NCBI GenBank assembly: GCA_016712625.1
Contig: JADJQQ010000019.1
Coordinates: 1 to 22,140 of the forward strand
Direction: 5' to 3'
DNA: 22,140 bases
Source of the DNA: Candidatus Competibacteraceae bacterium
Lineage (GTDB): Bacteria > Pseudomonadota > Gammaproteobacteria > Competibacterales > Competibacteraceae
Under the pieces are notes generated by a model. That model had not been told where the DNA came from. It was given only the letters and a program-made list of their open reading frames with translations, and made no database searches. A program made the position numbers and the translations under genes. Below are positions 20,638 through 22,140 of the stretch, one piece after another. Numbering within the stretch: the first letter of the stretch is position 1; every line of letters starts with the position of its first letter.

Positions 20638-22058
20638 ATGCCCAGTATCGAATTGATTGTCCGAGATGACGATAACCGAATTATCGGTCAACAATCGTTG
20701 AGGAAATATTCATTAAATCTGAGGAGCCAAAGTTTTCATGATATTGAAGGGGCGGTTGAGGGTTTTAAAAGAGTGGCGCTGGCCGATATTGAATTAGATC
20801 TGCTGGAAGCGGCGCAAAGCGCTTTTCTGCGAGAGAAAAAAAGACCTGGTTTGCAACGGTAAACGCCCGTTCTGATCAAGACGCTGCATGGCCCGGATCA
20901 CGTTCGAGGTGCAGCGATTTAGAGACAGGACACGGCCGACCGAAAAAGAGGAAACCTACTCAGTTTGACCGGGCAGTTTCAAAAGAACCACATGACCCTG
21001 CGATTGCAGGAGTTATCGGCCTACTATGGCACGCTTTTTGAGTCACAAACACGTTGAAAACTTGAGACCCGGATCACGGAGCGCCACAGCTCAGCGACCA
21101 GAAGGTGGGGCAAATTGTGAACGACAAAGCGGTGGAAATCGGTCAGGCTCGGCGAAGTGGCGGAAAAGACATTGAACAACGGAGAGTTACCGTTCCCGAA
21201 AACTCAAGAAAAGTTGGTATTTTTTTTACGACGGCGAAAGCCAAGAGATCCTCGTGTTTGAGGATGCGATTCAAGTTCGGGGTCAAAAACAAAATCGCGT
21301 TCATAAACAAAAGGTTAACAAAGATATTCCGAGCGGTTCCACAGAAAAACAGCCCGGTTAGCCGCGAAAGAAAAATCGCCGCCGGTGTTCATGAACGTCG
21401 TGATGCTTCAAAAGAAAACCGAGAATTTGAACACATGGTTGCGCCCATCGACGAAAAAGGTCAAGAAACGGTATCCCTGCCGGACATGCTGAAAAAGCCG
21501 GGTGATCGAAGAATATGGACAGGCGACGGAGCCCTTCGCCCGTCGTGGCGATCACGGACGGCGCTCAAGTGATTCGTCAGCATTTGTACGCGGTTTTTGG
21601 AGCGACGCTTGTCATCCTTCTCGACTGGTATCACTTGGGCAAGAAGGTCCGGGACTTGATGAGCATGATTGCGCGAAATAACGATGAGAAAATCCTGCAC
21701 CTGAAGTTCGTGTTCTATCATTTGGCGGCGTGGAGAAATTTATACGGTTTTACACTTTGGAAACGAAAGTTCAGCCAAGGAACAAAGAAAACTTCGTGAG
21801 CTTATCCGCTATCTTGACAACATCGGGATGAAATCATCGACTATCGACGCCGGAAAAAGAGGGTAAAGTGATCGGCTCGGGCCATATCGAGAAGGGCTGC
21901 GATCAAGTCGTCGGCCATCGCCAGAAGAAAAAGGGATGAGTTGGCGTGAAGCGGGAAGTCGTGGCTTAGGGATATTGAGAGTGGTGGAGCTGAATCATCA
22001 GTGGAATCGCTTTTGGTTCCTACCGACACCGCCAATGACTCAAAAGAGTTGCGGTTAG
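20638..22058 (+). pseudogene. ISKra4-type transposase, decayed, probably running to its end
   Basis: A good ribosome-binding site (GAGGAG, 20625-20630) precedes MPSIELIVRDDDNRIIGQQS and FHDIEGAVEGFKRVALADIE, the N-terminus typical of ISKra4-family transposases. The expected zinc-finger stretch is missing: the frame meets TAA at 20860-20862 and resumes in other frames as IKTLHGP, LTGQFQKNHMTLRLQELSAY, YGTLFESQ and VGQIVNDKAVEIGQARR. The DDE core is recognisable as VVAITDGAQVIRQHLYAVFG and LVILLDWYHLGKKVRDL (two Asp), and SGHIEKGCDQVVGHRQKKKG (Glu) near 21880-21935. At least six frame changes and several stops occur. The last frame ends around 22056-22058. Terminal repeats were not identified. 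Confidence 0.8.
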
Positions 22059-22140
22059 CTGCAAAATTCTAGGCGATCACGGGAAAATTTACGAGGAAAA
22101 ATATTTCGCCATATCCAGTAAGGCATAAGCGTCTTAATCC

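Noticed and set aside
1..22140. tRNA or rRNA genes
   Set aside because: No cloverleaf with a TTCRA-type arm or rRNA-like stretch was noticed while reading either strand; a covariance search was not possible.

Overview
The window looks like an accessory region of a GC-rich gammaproteobacterium. The left edge carries the end of an Rnf electron-transport operon in the order rnfD-rnfG-rnfE-rnfH, typical of Gammaproteobacteria. A Competibacter-like host is my impression only and rests on no search. Much of the rest is a patchwork of transposon debris, toxin-antitoxin (TA) pairs, plasmid-type maintenance genes and broken genes. Several AT-richer islands (about 6840-7150, 14960-18540, 20000-20640) contrast with the GC-rich background and suggest acquired DNA.

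Layout. 1-1780: rnfD tip, frameshifted rnfG and rnfE, intact rnfH. 2006-3851: decayed IS6-family transposase, an IS630-like remnant, a DUF4143 ATPase fragment and an FrmR-type repressor remnant. 3910-6754: a Tn3-type terminal repeat that cuts a small gene, two inverted copies of a membrane-anchored ATPase C-terminus, an AbrB/Doc TA pair and a broken YdjM-like membrane protein. 6755-7851: AT-rich DNA, a primase N-terminus and a serine resolvase without its catalytic N-terminus. 7984-9990: a long minus-strand gene for a possible pore-forming toxin-like protein, broken by one frameshift and joined at its 5' end to an IS4-type remnant through a hexanucleotide repeat. 10783-14425: overlapping Tn3-family wreckage (several 38-bp ends and three tnpA pieces) holding intact VapBC and MazEF pairs and ending in a 463-bp miniature Tn3-type element. 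14426-15663: a truncated coiled-coil gene and a ParA/ribbon-helix-helix partition cassette. 15849-18533: a small Cys-cluster protein and a frameshifted ApeA-like HEPN anti-phage gene. 18989-19740: HigBA. 19761-20590: a structured repeat, G-rich hairpins, a DnaA box and a plasmid Rep fragment. 20638-22058: a decayed ISKra4-type transposase.

How the parts fit. Four TA pairs, ParA, Rep, a primase fragment and a resolvase are the usual stability functions of plasmids and Tn3 transposons, so the region reads as one or more plasmid or transposon cargos that collapsed into the chromosome. The short TA genes are mostly intact, while nearly every longer gene is broken.

The most interesting items are: (1) a roughly 120-bp multi-hairpin element present twice (12959-13082 and 19761-19880), whose inner stem changes by compensating base pairs; (2) the toxin-like protein at 7984-9990; (3) the ApeA gene; (4) the miniature Tn3 element; and (5) the inverted ATPase duplication. 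The many single-base frameshifts, including in housekeeping rnf genes, leave open that part of the breakage is sequencing error. In-frame stops and internal deletions in other genes argue for true decay as well.
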